Assembly: GCA_016177145.1 (NCBI GenBank) | Contig: JACOVV010000014.1 | Location: 1-7,126 of the forward strand | Length of the DNA: 7,126 bases | DNA from: Candidatus Omnitrophota bacterium | GTDB taxonomy: Bacteria > Omnitrophota > Gorgyraeia > JACOVV01 | Reading direction: 5' to 3' | In this document: piece after piece, positions 1-6,588 of the stretch | How positions within the stretch are numbered: position 1 is the first letter of the stretch | Layout of the letters: each line of letters starts with the position of its first letter | Notes under the pieces: generated by a model | Databases searched by the model: none | Told to the model about the DNA's origin: nothing | Seen by the model: only the letters and a program-made list of their open reading frames with translations | Made by a program: the position numbers and the translations under genes

Positions 1-477
1 CCGGCCCACTGCCGCGCCGCTGCCGAGGCTATCCAAGCCATTGAAGAAGCGGAAGCGATTGTCTTAGGGCCGGGGAGTCTTTATACCAGTATTATCCCTA
101 ACCTGCTTGTCAAAGATATACGAGAGGCCGTGAACCGTTCACTGGCGTTGAAAATTTACGCTTGCAACGTCATGACTCAATTTGGCGAGACGGATCAATA
201 TACAGCCGCGGATCATGTGAACGCGCTTTTGACCCATGGAGGGCTGACGAAGGTTGATTATTGTATTGTGAACACGGCGGAAGTCCCCGCTTCTATTCTA
301 AATCGCTATGAAAAAGAAAGGGCCTATCCTGTATTAATGAATTCAGCGGCTATTCGAGAGCTGAATTGCGAGGTCATTGAGGAAGAAGTCATTAGCACGT
401 TGAATTACGTGAGACATGATCCGGAGAAATTGGCCAAAATCATCATTGATACCATGCTGGACGCAAGGTACGCCTGA
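1..477 (+). CDS. yvcK: YvcK/CofD-like gluconeogenesis factor, C-terminal part (5' truncated by window)
   Basis: The frame is open from base 1 to a TGA at 475-477, giving the last 158 residues of a protein that normally has about 310-450. The best signature is GPGSLYTSIIPNLLV (about residues 23-37 of the fragment), the nucleotide/phosphate-binding segment of the YvcK branch of the CofD-like family. Further family features are ACNVMTQFGETDQYTAADHV, and the end VRHDPEKLA close to the C-terminus. In Bacillus and mycobacteria YvcK/CuvA proteins are cytoplasmic UDP-sugar-binding factors needed for growth on gluconeogenic carbon sources and for cell-wall homeostasis; a CofD-type transferase activity is not established for them. 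The gene is followed 16 nt later by ptsH, recalling the Bacillus yvcK-yvcL-crh cluster, in which an HPr paralogue lies close downstream of yvcK. True CofD (F420 synthesis) is less likely, given the GPGSLYTS signature and the neighbours. The start lies outside the window. Confidence 0.88.
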   Translation, partial: PAHCRAAAEAIQAIEEAEAIVLGPGSLYTSIIPNLLVKDIREAVNRSLALKIYACNVMTQFGETDQYTAADHVNALLTHGGLTKVDYCIVNTAEVPASILNRYEKERAYPVLMNSAAIRELNCEVIEEEVISTLNYVRHDPEKLAKIIIDTMLDARYA

Positions 478-493
478 TGGAGCGGGTATTTCG

Positions 494-760
494 ATGCCGA
501 ATGTAAAAAAAAAGATCAAGATTCAAAATGAACAGGGGTTGCATGCCAGACCCGCGGCGCTTTTTGTGCAGCTCGCCAACCGTTTTAATTCTCAGATTAC
601 GGTGAGGAAGGGAAGGAAGGAAGCGAACGGGAAGTCCATTATGGGGATCTTGGTGCTGGGAGTCGGAAAAGGAAGTCAGATTGAGATTAATTGTGATGGG
701 GATGATGCCGAGAAAGCGTGCCATACTTTGGAAAAATTACTCATGAGAGAATTGGTGTAA
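494..760 (+). CDS. ptsH: Phosphocarrier protein HPr
   Basis: This is an 88-residue protein, the standard HPr length. HPr is the small cytoplasmic PTS carrier that takes phosphate from Enzyme I on a histidine. The active-site motif GLHARPAA places the phosphorylated His at residue 17, with the conserved Arg at 19. The second signature, NGKSIMGILVLG, puts Ser48 where Bacillus HPr has Ser46, the target of HPr kinase/phosphorylase. Because the His is present this is a true HPr and not a Crh-like protein. The ATG at 494 is chosen because it gives the canonical N-terminus (MPNVKKKIKIQNEQGLHARP). A GGAG at 479-482 lies 11 nt upstream, a slightly long spacing. The open frame extends upstream into yvcK, but that part does not look like HPr. 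The stop is separated from the ptsI ATG by two bases, so the two genes are almost certainly co-translated. Confidence 0.95.
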   Translation: MPNVKKKIKIQNEQGLHARPAALFVQLANRFNSQITVRKGRKEANGKSIMGILVLGVGKGSQIEINCDGDDAEKACHTLEKLLMRELV

Positions 761-762
761 CC

Positions 763-2514
763 ATGATGCTTAAAGGGATACCCGCGGCTCCAGGAATTGT
801 CATTGGGAAGGCCTTTTGCCTGGACAGCGAAGAATTTATCGTCACGGAACGGCATATCTCCGAATCAGAAGTGAAGCGGGAGATCGCGCGGTTTAAAAGA
901 GCTTTGGAACAGACGCGGAAGGAAATCATTGAAATCCAGGGACGGATCGCCAAAGAAATGGGACGAGGGCACGCGGAGATTTTCAACGCGCACCTCTTGG
1001 TCATCGAAGACACGATGCTGATTGAGGAAGTGGTGGATCAAATCCAGAAGCAACGGTTCCCGGTAGAAAATGTCTTTCTGAAAGTAATCCGGAAATACAT
1101 CAGTGTTTTTTCGAAGATGGACGACGAGTATCTGAAGGAACGTATCAGCGATATTGACGACGTGGGGAAACGGGTCTTGAGAGTGTTGATGGGCAAGAAA
1201 CGAAGGACCCTCCAGAATCTAAAGGAGCCGGTGGTTATCATCTCCTATGATTTGTCCCCTTCGGATACGGCGATGATTCAAAAAGGACATGTGATTGGTT
1301 TTGCCACGGACATCGGCGGGAGGACTTCCCATACCGCCATCATGGCGAAATCACTCGATATCCCAGCCGTGGTGGGATTGGAAGATATTACCAAACACGT
1401 GCGCAACGGGGATTCGGTCATTATTGACGGCATCAAGGGGCTGGTCTATATCAATCCCCCTGAAGACGTTATCAAAAAATATCGCGTTGAGAAAAAACGA
1501 TTTGAAGAATTTGGGAAAGACCTTTTGAAATTGAAAGATCTTCCGTCGAGAACTCTTGACGGCCATCGCGTTGTTATCGCGGCGAATATCGAACTCCCGG
1601 AGGAATTGCCTTCTTGTATCGCTCACGGCGCGGAGGAAATTGGTTTGTATCGGAGCGAATATTTTTACATGAATCGTTCGGATCTACCTACGGAGGATGA
1701 GCAGTACGAAGCGTACAAACTGGTGGCGCGGCAAATGGCTCCTCATCCGGTAATCATCCGGACTCTTGACTTGGGCGGAGACAAATTCCTTTCGCAATTG
1801 GAGATTCCGCACGAAATGAACCCGTTTTTGGGATGGAGGGCTATTCGTTTCTGCCTGGCCAGGCCTGATGTTTTCAAAATACAGCTTCGTGCGATCCTTC
1901 GTGCTTCGGTAGACGGTAAGCTCAAGATTATGTATCCGTTGATTTCGGGAGTCGAAGAGCTTCAGCAAGCGAACCGGCTCTTAAATGAATTAAAAGAAGA
2001 ATTGCGGCGCAAACGGATACCTTTTGATGAAAAAATGGAAGTTGGCGCCATGATTGAGACTCCTTCCGCCGCCATGACCTGCGACCTTTTGGCGAAGGAA
2101 GTGCAATTTTTCAGCATCGGCACCAATGACCTAATCCAGTATTCGCTGGCGATCGACCGCGCCAACGAAAAGATTGCTTATCTTTACGCGCCGACGCACC
2201 CTGGGGTCTTGCGGCTGATCAAGCGGATCATTGATATCGGCCATCAGGCCAAGATTCGCGTCGCGATGTGCGGTGAGATGGCCAGTGAACCCCGTTTTGC
2301 CCTATTATTGCTGGGAATGGGGCTGGATGAATTCAGCATGAGCGCCGGTTCGATTCCAAAGGTCAAACATTTGATCCGGTCTGTCCGTTTCTCCGACGCG
2401 CAGGAAATAGCGGAGCGCGTTTTGACGTTGGCGACATCGAGAGAAGTCGAGGAATACGTTTTATCAAAGGTCAAAGAATTGGCCCCTGATTTGATTGAAG
2501 CGACGTACAGCTAA
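763..2514 (+). CDS. ptsI: PTS Enzyme I (phosphoenolpyruvate-protein phosphotransferase)
   Basis: The 583-residue length is typical of Enzyme I, the cytoplasmic kinase that autophosphorylates from PEP and passes phosphate to HPr. The N-terminal domain starts with LKGIPAAPGIVIGKAF. The phospho-His motif GGRTSHTAIMAKS puts the catalytic His at residue 190 (E. coli His189). The PEP-binding TIM-barrel domain shows NPFLGWRAIR, IGTNDLIQYSLAIDR and MCGEMASEP, with the acid/base Cys at residue 503 (E. coli Cys502). There is no N-terminal GAF domain, so this is the sugar-PTS type and not the nitrogen-PTS PtsP type. The start is ATGATG at 763/766; I take the first. Only a weak GGTG (754-757) precedes it, so translation probably depends on coupling to ptsH, whose stop is at 758-760. 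An upstream in-frame start at 718 would overlap ptsH and add residues not found in the family. ilvN follows after 19 nt with no terminator-like structure. Confidence 0.96.
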   Translation: MMLKGIPAAPGIVIGKAFCLDSEEFIVTERHISESEVKREIARFKRALEQTRKEIIEIQGRIAKEMGRGHAEIFNAHLLVIEDTMLIEEVVDQIQKQRFPVENVFLKVIRKYISVFSKMDDEYLKERISDIDDVGKRVLRVLMGKKRRTLQNLKEPVVIISYDLSPSDTAMIQKGHVIGFATDIGGRTSHTAIMAKSLDIPAVVGLEDITKHVRNGDSVIIDGIKGLVYINPPEDVIKKYRVEKKRFEEFGKDLLKLKDLPSRTLDGHRVVIAANIELPEELPSCIAHGAEEIGLYRSEYFYMNRSDLPTEDEQYEAYKLVARQMAPHPVIIRTLDLGGDKFLSQLEIPHEMNPFLGWRAIRFCLARPDVFKIQLRAILRASVDGKLKIMYPLISGVEELQQANRLLNELKEELRRKRIPFDEKMEVGAMIETPSAAMTCDLLAKEVQFFSIGTNDLIQYSLAIDRANEKIAYLYAPTHPGVLRLIKRIIDIGHQAKIRVAMCGEMASEPRFALLLLGMGLDEFSMSAGSIPKVKHLIRSVRFSDAQEIAERVLTLATSREVEEYVLSKVKELAPDLIEATYS

Positions 2515-2523
2515 GCCATTAAA

Positions 2524-2528
2524 GGGAG
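2524..2528 (+). promoter_or_regulatory. Ribosome binding site of ilvN
   Basis: GGGAG lies 5 nt upstream of the ATG at 2534. It fixes the ilvN start there and argues against the longer frame that begins inside the end of ptsI near 2495. Confidence 0.75.
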
Positions 2529-2533
2529 AAAAG

Positions 2534-3046
2534 ATGAAACATACCATCGCGGTTTTAGTGGAAAATCATTTCGGCGTCCTTTCAAGGGTGTCGGGGCTCT
2601 TTAGCGGGAGGGGATTCAACATAGACAGCCTTGCCGTTGGCGAGACTGAGGACCCGACGGTTTCACGAATGACGATCGTCGTCAAGGGGGACGAGAGGGT
2701 CTTAGAACAGGTTAAGAAACAGTTGAATAAGCTGATCGAAGTGATCAAGGTGATCGACCTGACCGAAAAACCGTACGTGGACCGTGAGCTTCTTTTGATC
2801 AAAGTGACGGTGACACCCAAGATGAGATCTCAGATTATTGAGGTAGCGGAGTTATTGCAGGCCAAGACGATCTCTGTCGGGCCTAAGAGTATTTCTTTTG
2901 AAATCGTGGGTGAGAGCACGCACATTGAGAACTCGCTCAACCTCCTGAGGCCTTTTGGGATCAGAGAGGTGGTGCGAACGGGGCGGATCGCGATTTCCAA
3001 AGATGATCAGAGCGCCCAGGATGAAATAGAAAATGGAGAAAGGTAA
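2534..3046 (+). CDS. ilvN: Acetolactate synthase small (regulatory) subunit
   Basis: This 170-residue protein has the usual length and two-domain layout of the IlvN/IlvH regulatory subunit. That subunit binds the catalytic IlvB-type subunit, stimulates it and confers valine feedback inhibition in the first common step of valine, leucine and isoleucine synthesis. Residues 1-75 form an ACT domain: [20 protein letters not shown], then [10 protein letters not shown] and [11 protein letters not shown]. Asn11, Gly14 and Asn29 align without gaps to the E. coli IlvH positions where substitutions weaken valine inhibition, so valine sensitivity is a fair inference. Residues about 83-160 match the acetolactate synthase small-subunit C-terminal domain ([10 protein letters not shown], then [15 protein letters not shown]). 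The gene is usually called ilvN or ilvH, and the sequence does not separate the two names. The unusual point is the neighbour: ptsI lies directly upstream instead of ilvB, so the catalytic subunit must be encoded elsewhere. The stop at 3044-3046 is one base from the ilvC ATG. Confidence 0.95.
   Translation: MKHTIAVLVENHFGVLSRVSGLFSGRGFNIDSLAVGETEDPTVSRMTIVVKGDERVLEQVKKQLNKLIEVIKVIDLTEKPYVDRELLLIKVTVTPKMRSQIIEVAELLQAKTISVGPKSISFEIVGESTHIENSLNLLRPFGIREVVRTGRIAISKDDQSAQDEIENGER
3035..3043 (+). promoter_or_regulatory. Ribosome binding site of ilvC, inside the end of ilvN
   Basis: GGAGAAAGG overlaps the last ilvN codons and sits 4 nt (AAAGG part) to 9 nt (GGAG part) before the ATG at 3048. It supports that start over an in-frame ATG at 3033, which would overlap ilvN and add five residues (MEKGK) in front of the canonical [10 protein letters not shown]. 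Confidence 0.75.
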
Positions 3047-3047
3047 A

Positions 3048-4037
3048 ATGGCGAAAATTTATTACGATAAAGATGCGGATTTAAAGGCGTTGAAAGGTAA
3101 AACGGTGGCTGTGATCGGATACGGGATCCAGGGGCGCGGACAGGCGTTGAACTTAAAAGACAGCGGCGTCAACGTTGTCGTCGCGCAGAGAAAAGGAGGG
3201 CCTAATTACGATATCGCTAAGAAAGACGGATTTAAACCCATTTCCGCGGCGGAAGCGACTCAAGCCGGGGACCTGGTCATTCTGCTGGCTCAGGATACGC
3301 TTCAGGCCGAGATCTATCGCGAATCAATCATGCCGCATCTTCGGTCCGGCAAAGCGCTTGGTTTCTCTCATGGGTTCGCGATTCTTTACGGATTAGTGAA
3401 ACCTCCCAAGGATGTGGATGTCGTGATGATTGCTCCTAAAGGGCCGGGGAGTTTACTTCGTTCTCAATTCCTCGAGGGAAAAGGAGTCCCCGCTTTAGTG
3501 GCTGTTGGACAGGACGCGACGGGAAGCGCCAAGGCGGTCGCGCTTGCTTGGGCCAAAGGAATTGGTTCGACCCGGGCAGGGGTCTTGGAAACGACTTTTA
3601 AAGAAGAAACAGAAACTGACAATTTTGGAGAACAGGCGGTCCTCTGCGGAGGTGTCTCTGCCTTAATCAAGGCCGGTTTTGAGACGCTGGTGGAAGCGGG
3701 GTACCAGCCGGAGGTGGCTTATTTTGAGTGTCTTCACGAACTCAAACTGATCACGGATATGATCTGGGCCGGGGGCATCCAGGGGATGCGCAAGCGGGTC
3801 TCGGATACCGCCAAGTGGGGAGATATCCACTGCGGACCTCAAGTGGTGAATTCGCAAGTGAAGGAGAATATGAAGAAATTATTGAATGAAATCCAATCAG
3901 GCCAGTTTGCCAAACAATGGATTGCGGAAGATAAAGCCGGCCGGCCGAATTTTAAACGTTTGATGGAACAGGATGATAAACATCTCGTTGAAGTCACGGG
4001 ACAGAAATTAAGAAGTATGATGAGCTGGATAAAATGA
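3048..4037 (+). CDS. ilvC: Ketol-acid reductoisomerase, class I, divergent cofactor loop
   Basis: At 329 residues this is a class I (short) ketol-acid reductoisomerase. The enzyme converts 2-acetolactate or 2-aceto-2-hydroxybutyrate to dihydroxy acids using Mg2+ and NAD(P)H. The N-terminal Rossmann domain has [17 protein letters not shown] (residues 24-40), then SHGF with the catalytic His108 and APKGPG at 129-134. The C-terminal knotted domain keeps the metal ligands: [10 protein letters not shown] gives Asp191 and Glu195, and [10 protein letters not shown] gives Glu227 and Glu231. Ser252 lies in VSDTA. Several normally strict positions vary. The loop after beta-strand 2 reads QRKGGPNY (47-54) where most relatives have LRxGSxSW; the Pro of the usual TPDE is Gln82; HGFNIHFG is [13 protein letters not shown] is KGPGS; DLFGEQ is DNFGEQ. 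This points to a distinct subclade, possibly with altered cofactor preference. All catalytic residues are present, so the enzyme is probably active. It is co-translated with ilvN. Confidence 0.95.
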   Translation: MAKIYYDKDADLKALKGKTVAVIGYGIQGRGQALNLKDSGVNVVVAQRKGGPNYDIAKKDGFKPISAAEATQAGDLVILLAQDTLQAEIYRESIMPHLRSGKALGFSHGFAILYGLVKPPKDVDVVMIAPKGPGSLLRSQFLEGKGVPALVAVGQDATGSAKAVALAWAKGIGSTRAGVLETTFKEETETDNFGEQAVLCGGVSALIKAGFETLVEAGYQPEVAYFECLHELKLITDMIWAGGIQGMRKRVSDTAKWGDIHCGPQVVNSQVKENMKKLLNEIQSGQFAKQWIAEDKAGRPNFKRLMEQDDKHLVEVTGQKLRSMMSWIK

Positions 4038-4090
4038 AATGAGGTCCAAACTTATGAAACGAAGTGAACATAAGTTTGAGACCGAATTTC
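4036..4090 (+). repeat. Imperfect hairpin immediately after ilvC
   Basis: Nested inverted repeats surround a 12-nt A-rich loop (4057-4068). CAAACTTATG (4047-4056) pairs with CATAAGTTTG (4069-4078), a perfect 10 bp. GGTC (4043-4046) pairs with GACC (4080-4083) across a single bulged A at 4079. GAAAT (4036-4040) pairs with ATTTC (4086-4090) across a GA/GA internal loop. It begins inside the ilvC stop codon. No T-run follows it, so it is not a standard intrinsic terminator. It could protect the ilvC 3' end, pause or attenuate transcription before leuA, or be the end of the adjacent repeat element. The pairing is read directly from the sequence; the role is unknown. Confidence 0.7.
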
Positions 4091-4173
4091 ATCCTGAGCG
4101 AGGCGTCCGAAGGACGCCGAGTCGAAGGATCTCAAAAGCGAGATTCTTCGTCGCCTTCGGCGACTCAGAATGA
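4089..4173. repeat. Two-unit inverted palindromic repeat (REP/BIME-like)
   Basis: Two related units lie in opposite orientation around AAAAGC (4134-4139). Each runs from TCAT(C/T)CTGAG at the outside (4089-4098; complement at 4164-4173) to GAAG(G/A)ATCTC at the inside (4124-4133; complement at 4140-4149). Each carries its own hairpin: GGCGTCC-GAA-GGACGCC at 4102-4118, and GTCGCC-TTC-GGCGAC at 4150-4164. The GAA loop (TTC on the other strand) and the unit ends are conserved while the stem bases differ but still pair. This is the layout of paired REP sequences (BIMEs), which are dispersed intergenic repeats moved by REP-associated transposases in other bacteria. Only one copy is present in this window, so dispersal cannot be shown here. 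Confidence 0.7.
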
Positions 4174-4192
4174 CAAAAAGAGAGCATATTTT

Positions 4193-5734
4193 ATGCCAGA
4201 TAAAGTCTATATCTTCGACACAACATTGCGGGACGGCGAACAGTGCCCTGGGGCGAGTCTTGAGGAAGCGGAAAAACTGGAAGTCGCTCACCAATTGGCG
4301 CGGCTCAATGTGGATATTATTGAAGCGGGGTTTCCGATCGCTTCGCCAGGTGATTTTAGAGCCGTCCAGAAAATCGCTAAACAAATCAAGGGGCCGGTGA
4401 TTGCCGGTTTGGCCCGCGCGCTCAAAGCCGATATTGATACTGCTTTTGACGCGGTGAAATCCAACCCGCGTCCGCGGATTCATGTCTTTTTGGCGACTTC
4501 GAAGATCCATATGCAGTACAAACTCCAGAAAGCGGAGGGAGAGGTACTGCGCCAGGCCGTGGAGTCAGTGACCTATGCCAAGAAAAAGGTTTCCGATGTT
4601 GAATTCTCACCGGAAGACGCGGCGCGATCCGATCGGGATTTTCTCTGTCGTGTGATCGAAGCGGTCATTGATGCCGGCGCCACGACGGTCAACATTCCCG
4701 ACACGGTGGGGTATGCTTTCCCCTATGAATTTGGAGATTTGATTCGGACGATTCGTGAACGTGTCCCGAACATTCACAAAGCGGTCATCAGCGTGCATTG
4801 CCACGATGACCTTGGGCTTTCCGTTGCCAATTCATTGGCGGCAGTCGCCAATGGAGCGCGGCAAGTAGAATGCACGATTAACGGTATCGGTGAAAGAGCG
4901 GGAAACGCTTCCATGGAAGAAATTGTTATGGCGATTCATACCCGCAAGGATGTCTTTAAAGATCTTTACACCGGAGTGAAAACGCAGGAGTTTTGCAAGA
5001 CGAGCCGCTTGGTGAGCACGTTAACGGGATTTATTGTCCCGCCCAATAAGGCGATCGTCGGGCAGAACGCTTTCAGCCACGAATCCGGGATTCACCAGGA
5101 TGGGGTGTTGAAGTATGTCCGCACCTATGAAATTATGCGGCCGGAAGATGTCGGGTTTGGTGAAAGCCGCCTTGTTTTGGGCAAACATTCCGGGCGGCAC
5201 GCTTTCACCGTTCGTTTAAAACAATTGGGAATGGAATTAAGCAAGGAAGAAATTGACCGGGCGTTTGAACGGTTCAAGAAGACCGCCGACAAGAAAAAAG
5301 AGATTTATGACGAAGATCTTTTCGCGCTTGTCGAGGATGAGTTAGTTTCAATTCCTGAAATTTTCCTTTTGAGCGAAGTGAAAGTTGAGACTGGGAGTGA
5401 AATAACACCGGTAGCAACGGTTAAAGTGAAGGCCCATGGGAAAGTTGTTGAAGCGAAGGCGAAAGGGAGTGGGCCGGTGGATGCCTGCTGTAAAGCCGTT
5501 GATAAGGTGACTAAGCTCCACGGCGAATTGGTGGATTATGCCTTGCACGGTGTCACAGGGGGCAAGGACGCGATGGGTGAAGTGACGATGCGGGTCAGAG
5601 CGAAGGGGAAGATGGTCACCGGCCGGGGGGCGAGCACCGACGTCATTGTTGCCAGCGCCAAGGCGTACGTCAATGCCGTCAATAAATTGATTCACCAACA
5701 AGCCCGCCAGGGGACTGCGCTGGCTCACCCATAA
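4193..5734 (+). CDS. leuA: 2-isopropylmalate synthase
   Basis: This 513-residue protein has the usual length for LeuA, which condenses acetyl-CoA with 2-oxoisovalerate in the first committed step of leucine synthesis. The catalytic TIM barrel begins with [15 protein letters not shown], where Arg13 and Asp14 are substrate and metal residues. It continues with [23 protein letters not shown], and [14 protein letters not shown], whose His202 and His204 are metal ligands. [13 protein letters not shown] supplies Asn238, and HESGIHQDG (296-304) is the LeuA-type motif before the subdomains. Residues from about 390 form the regulatory LeuA dimer domain, ending with [19 protein letters not shown], so leucine feedback inhibition is likely. 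Citramalate or homocitrate synthase is a less likely alternative. The ATG at 4193 is chosen because it gives the canonical N-terminus and has AAGAGAG at 4178-4184, 8 nt upstream. The frame stays open back to a GTG at 4064, but the extra 43 residues are encoded by the palindromic repeat. The stop overlaps the aroE ATG by one base. Confidence 0.96.
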   Translation: MPDKVYIFDTTLRDGEQCPGASLEEAEKLEVAHQLARLNVDIIEAGFPIASPGDFRAVQKIAKQIKGPVIAGLARALKADIDTAFDAVKSNPRPRIHVFLATSKIHMQYKLQKAEGEVLRQAVESVTYAKKKVSDVEFSPEDAARSDRDFLCRVIEAVIDAGATTVNIPDTVGYAFPYEFGDLIRTIRERVPNIHKAVISVHCHDDLGLSVANSLAAVANGARQVECTINGIGERAGNASMEEIVMAIHTRKDVFKDLYTGVKTQEFCKTSRLVSTLTGFIVPPNKAIVGQNAFSHESGIHQDGVLKYVRTYEIMRPEDVGFGESRLVLGKHSGRHAFTVRLKQLGMELSKEEIDRAFERFKKTADKKKEIYDEDLFALVEDELVSIPEIFLLSEVKVETGSEITPVATVKVKAHGKVVEAKAKGSGPVDACCKAVDKVTKLHGELVDYALHGVTGGKDAMGEVTMRVRAKGKMVTGRGASTDVIVASAKAYVNAVNKLIHQQARQGTALAHP

Positions 5735-6588
5735 TGCTTCCTATCGGCGCTCCAAAAATTTACGGGATATTCGGATATCCTGTGCATCACTCGTTATCTC
5801 CATTGATGCAAAACGCCGCGTTCAGAGCGAGCAAGGTGCCGGCTCTCTACATTCCTTTTGAGATCCCGCCGGAAGCGCTGGGGCCCGCCCTGCGGGGACT
5901 TATCGCGCTGGGGATTCGTGGGATCAATATCACGCTCCCGCATAAAGAGAGGGCTGTGTTCTCCATGGACCGTCTGACTCCGGAAGCGCAGCGGGCCGGC
6001 GCGGTTAACACGGTTAAAATAGAGCGGGGAGAACTGATCGGGCACAATACGGATGGGGATGGATTTTTGTTGTCGCTCCGGCGCGATCTGAAAATGGATC
6101 CGAAGGGAAAAGTAGCGGCGGTGATCGGAGCGGGAGGGGCGGCAAAGGGAGTGGCTGTTGCGTTGCTCACTCACGGCGTCGATCAGCTGTTTCTGTATAA
6201 CCGGTCTCGGAATCGTCTGGCCCATTTGGTTTATCATTTGAAGAAAACGTTTCCATCCAGGAAAAATTCCATTTTTTCGCAAGTGATCGGTTCCAAGAAG
6301 ATCAGCGACTTAAAAGGGATTGATTTATTGATTCAAGCGACATCAGCGGGAATGGAAGGTAAAATGTGCTTGATCGAACCATCGGCCCTTCACAAAGGGA
6401 TGCGTGCTTATGAAACTATTTATTATCCTAAAGAAACCCCGTTCCTTCGAATGGCGCGCCAGAAGGGGATCCCCAGAGCGAATGGGATGGGGATGCTTCT
6501 TTACCAAGGAGCGCTTGCTTTTGAATGGTGGACGGGGAAAAAGGCGCCGGTATCCGTGATGAAACAGGTTTTGAAGAAAGTCCCATGA
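5734..6588 (+). CDS. aroE: Shikimate dehydrogenase (NADP+)
   Basis: At 284 residues this matches AroE, which reduces 3-dehydroshikimate to shikimate with NADPH in the aromatic amino acid pathway. The substrate domain shows GYPVHHSLSPLMQN (14-27, with the shikimate-binding Ser20 and Ser22), NITLPHK (65-71, catalytic Lys71), AGAVNTV and NTDGDGF (105-111, catalytic Asp107). The nucleotide domain has GAGGAAKGVAVAL from 132 and NRSRNR (156-161), the basic patch that binds the NADP 2'-phosphate, then ATSAGM. The C-terminal block is YETIYYPKETPFL followed by NGMGMLLYQGALAFEWWTG. In most AroE proteins the first of these reads DxxYNPxxTPLL, so Glu stands where Asp is usual; this is a mild variant. The ATG shares its A with the leuA TAA (TAATG), and no good Shine-Dalgarno is visible, so translational coupling is likely. 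The TGA is overlapped by the next gene's ATG. Confidence 0.95.
   Translation: MLPIGAPKIYGIFGYPVHHSLSPLMQNAAFRASKVPALYIPFEIPPEALGPALRGLIALGIRGINITLPHKERAVFSMDRLTPEAQRAGAVNTVKIERGELIGHNTDGDGFLLSLRRDLKMDPKGKVAAVIGAGGAAKGVAVALLTHGVDQLFLYNRSRNRLAHLVYHLKKTFPSRKNSIFSQVIGSKKISDLKGIDLLIQATSAGMEGKMCLIEPSALHKGMRAYETIYYPKETPFLRMARQKGIPRANGMGMLLYQGALAFEWWTGKKAPVSVMKQVLKKVP

Noticed and set aside
477..506. ATG overlapping the yvcK stop (TGATG) as the start of the next gene
   Set aside because: That frame ends after nine codons at a TAA. HPr begins in another frame at 494.
4036..4090. Rho-independent terminator after ilvC
   Set aside because: The stem is long, but the 3' side continues with ATCCTGAGCG and has no run of T, and the right flank is part of another palindrome.
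4089..4173. CRISPR array
   Set aside because: There are only two units, in inverted and not direct orientation, with no spacers and no cas genes nearby.
4038..4192. Leucine attenuator or leader peptide before leuA
   Set aside because: No short reading frame with clustered Leu codons is seen, and the hairpins are not arranged as alternating terminator and antiterminator with a T-tract. T-box consensus elements were not recognised either.
4052..4510. Minus-strand 152-codon open frame over the repeat and the leuA start
   Set aside because: Its peptide is low-complexity Arg/Ser where it crosses the palindrome and otherwise mirrors leuA. There is no family resemblance and no ribosome site.
5348..5728. 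Minus-strand 126-codon open frame opposite the LeuA regulatory domain
   Set aside because: It lies antisense to strongly conserved LeuA codons, with no motif and no plausible start context.
5794..6282. Minus-strand 162-codon open frame within aroE
   Set aside because: It lies wholly opposite a well-supported aroE and its translation shows no recognisable domain, so it is a shadow of codon bias.
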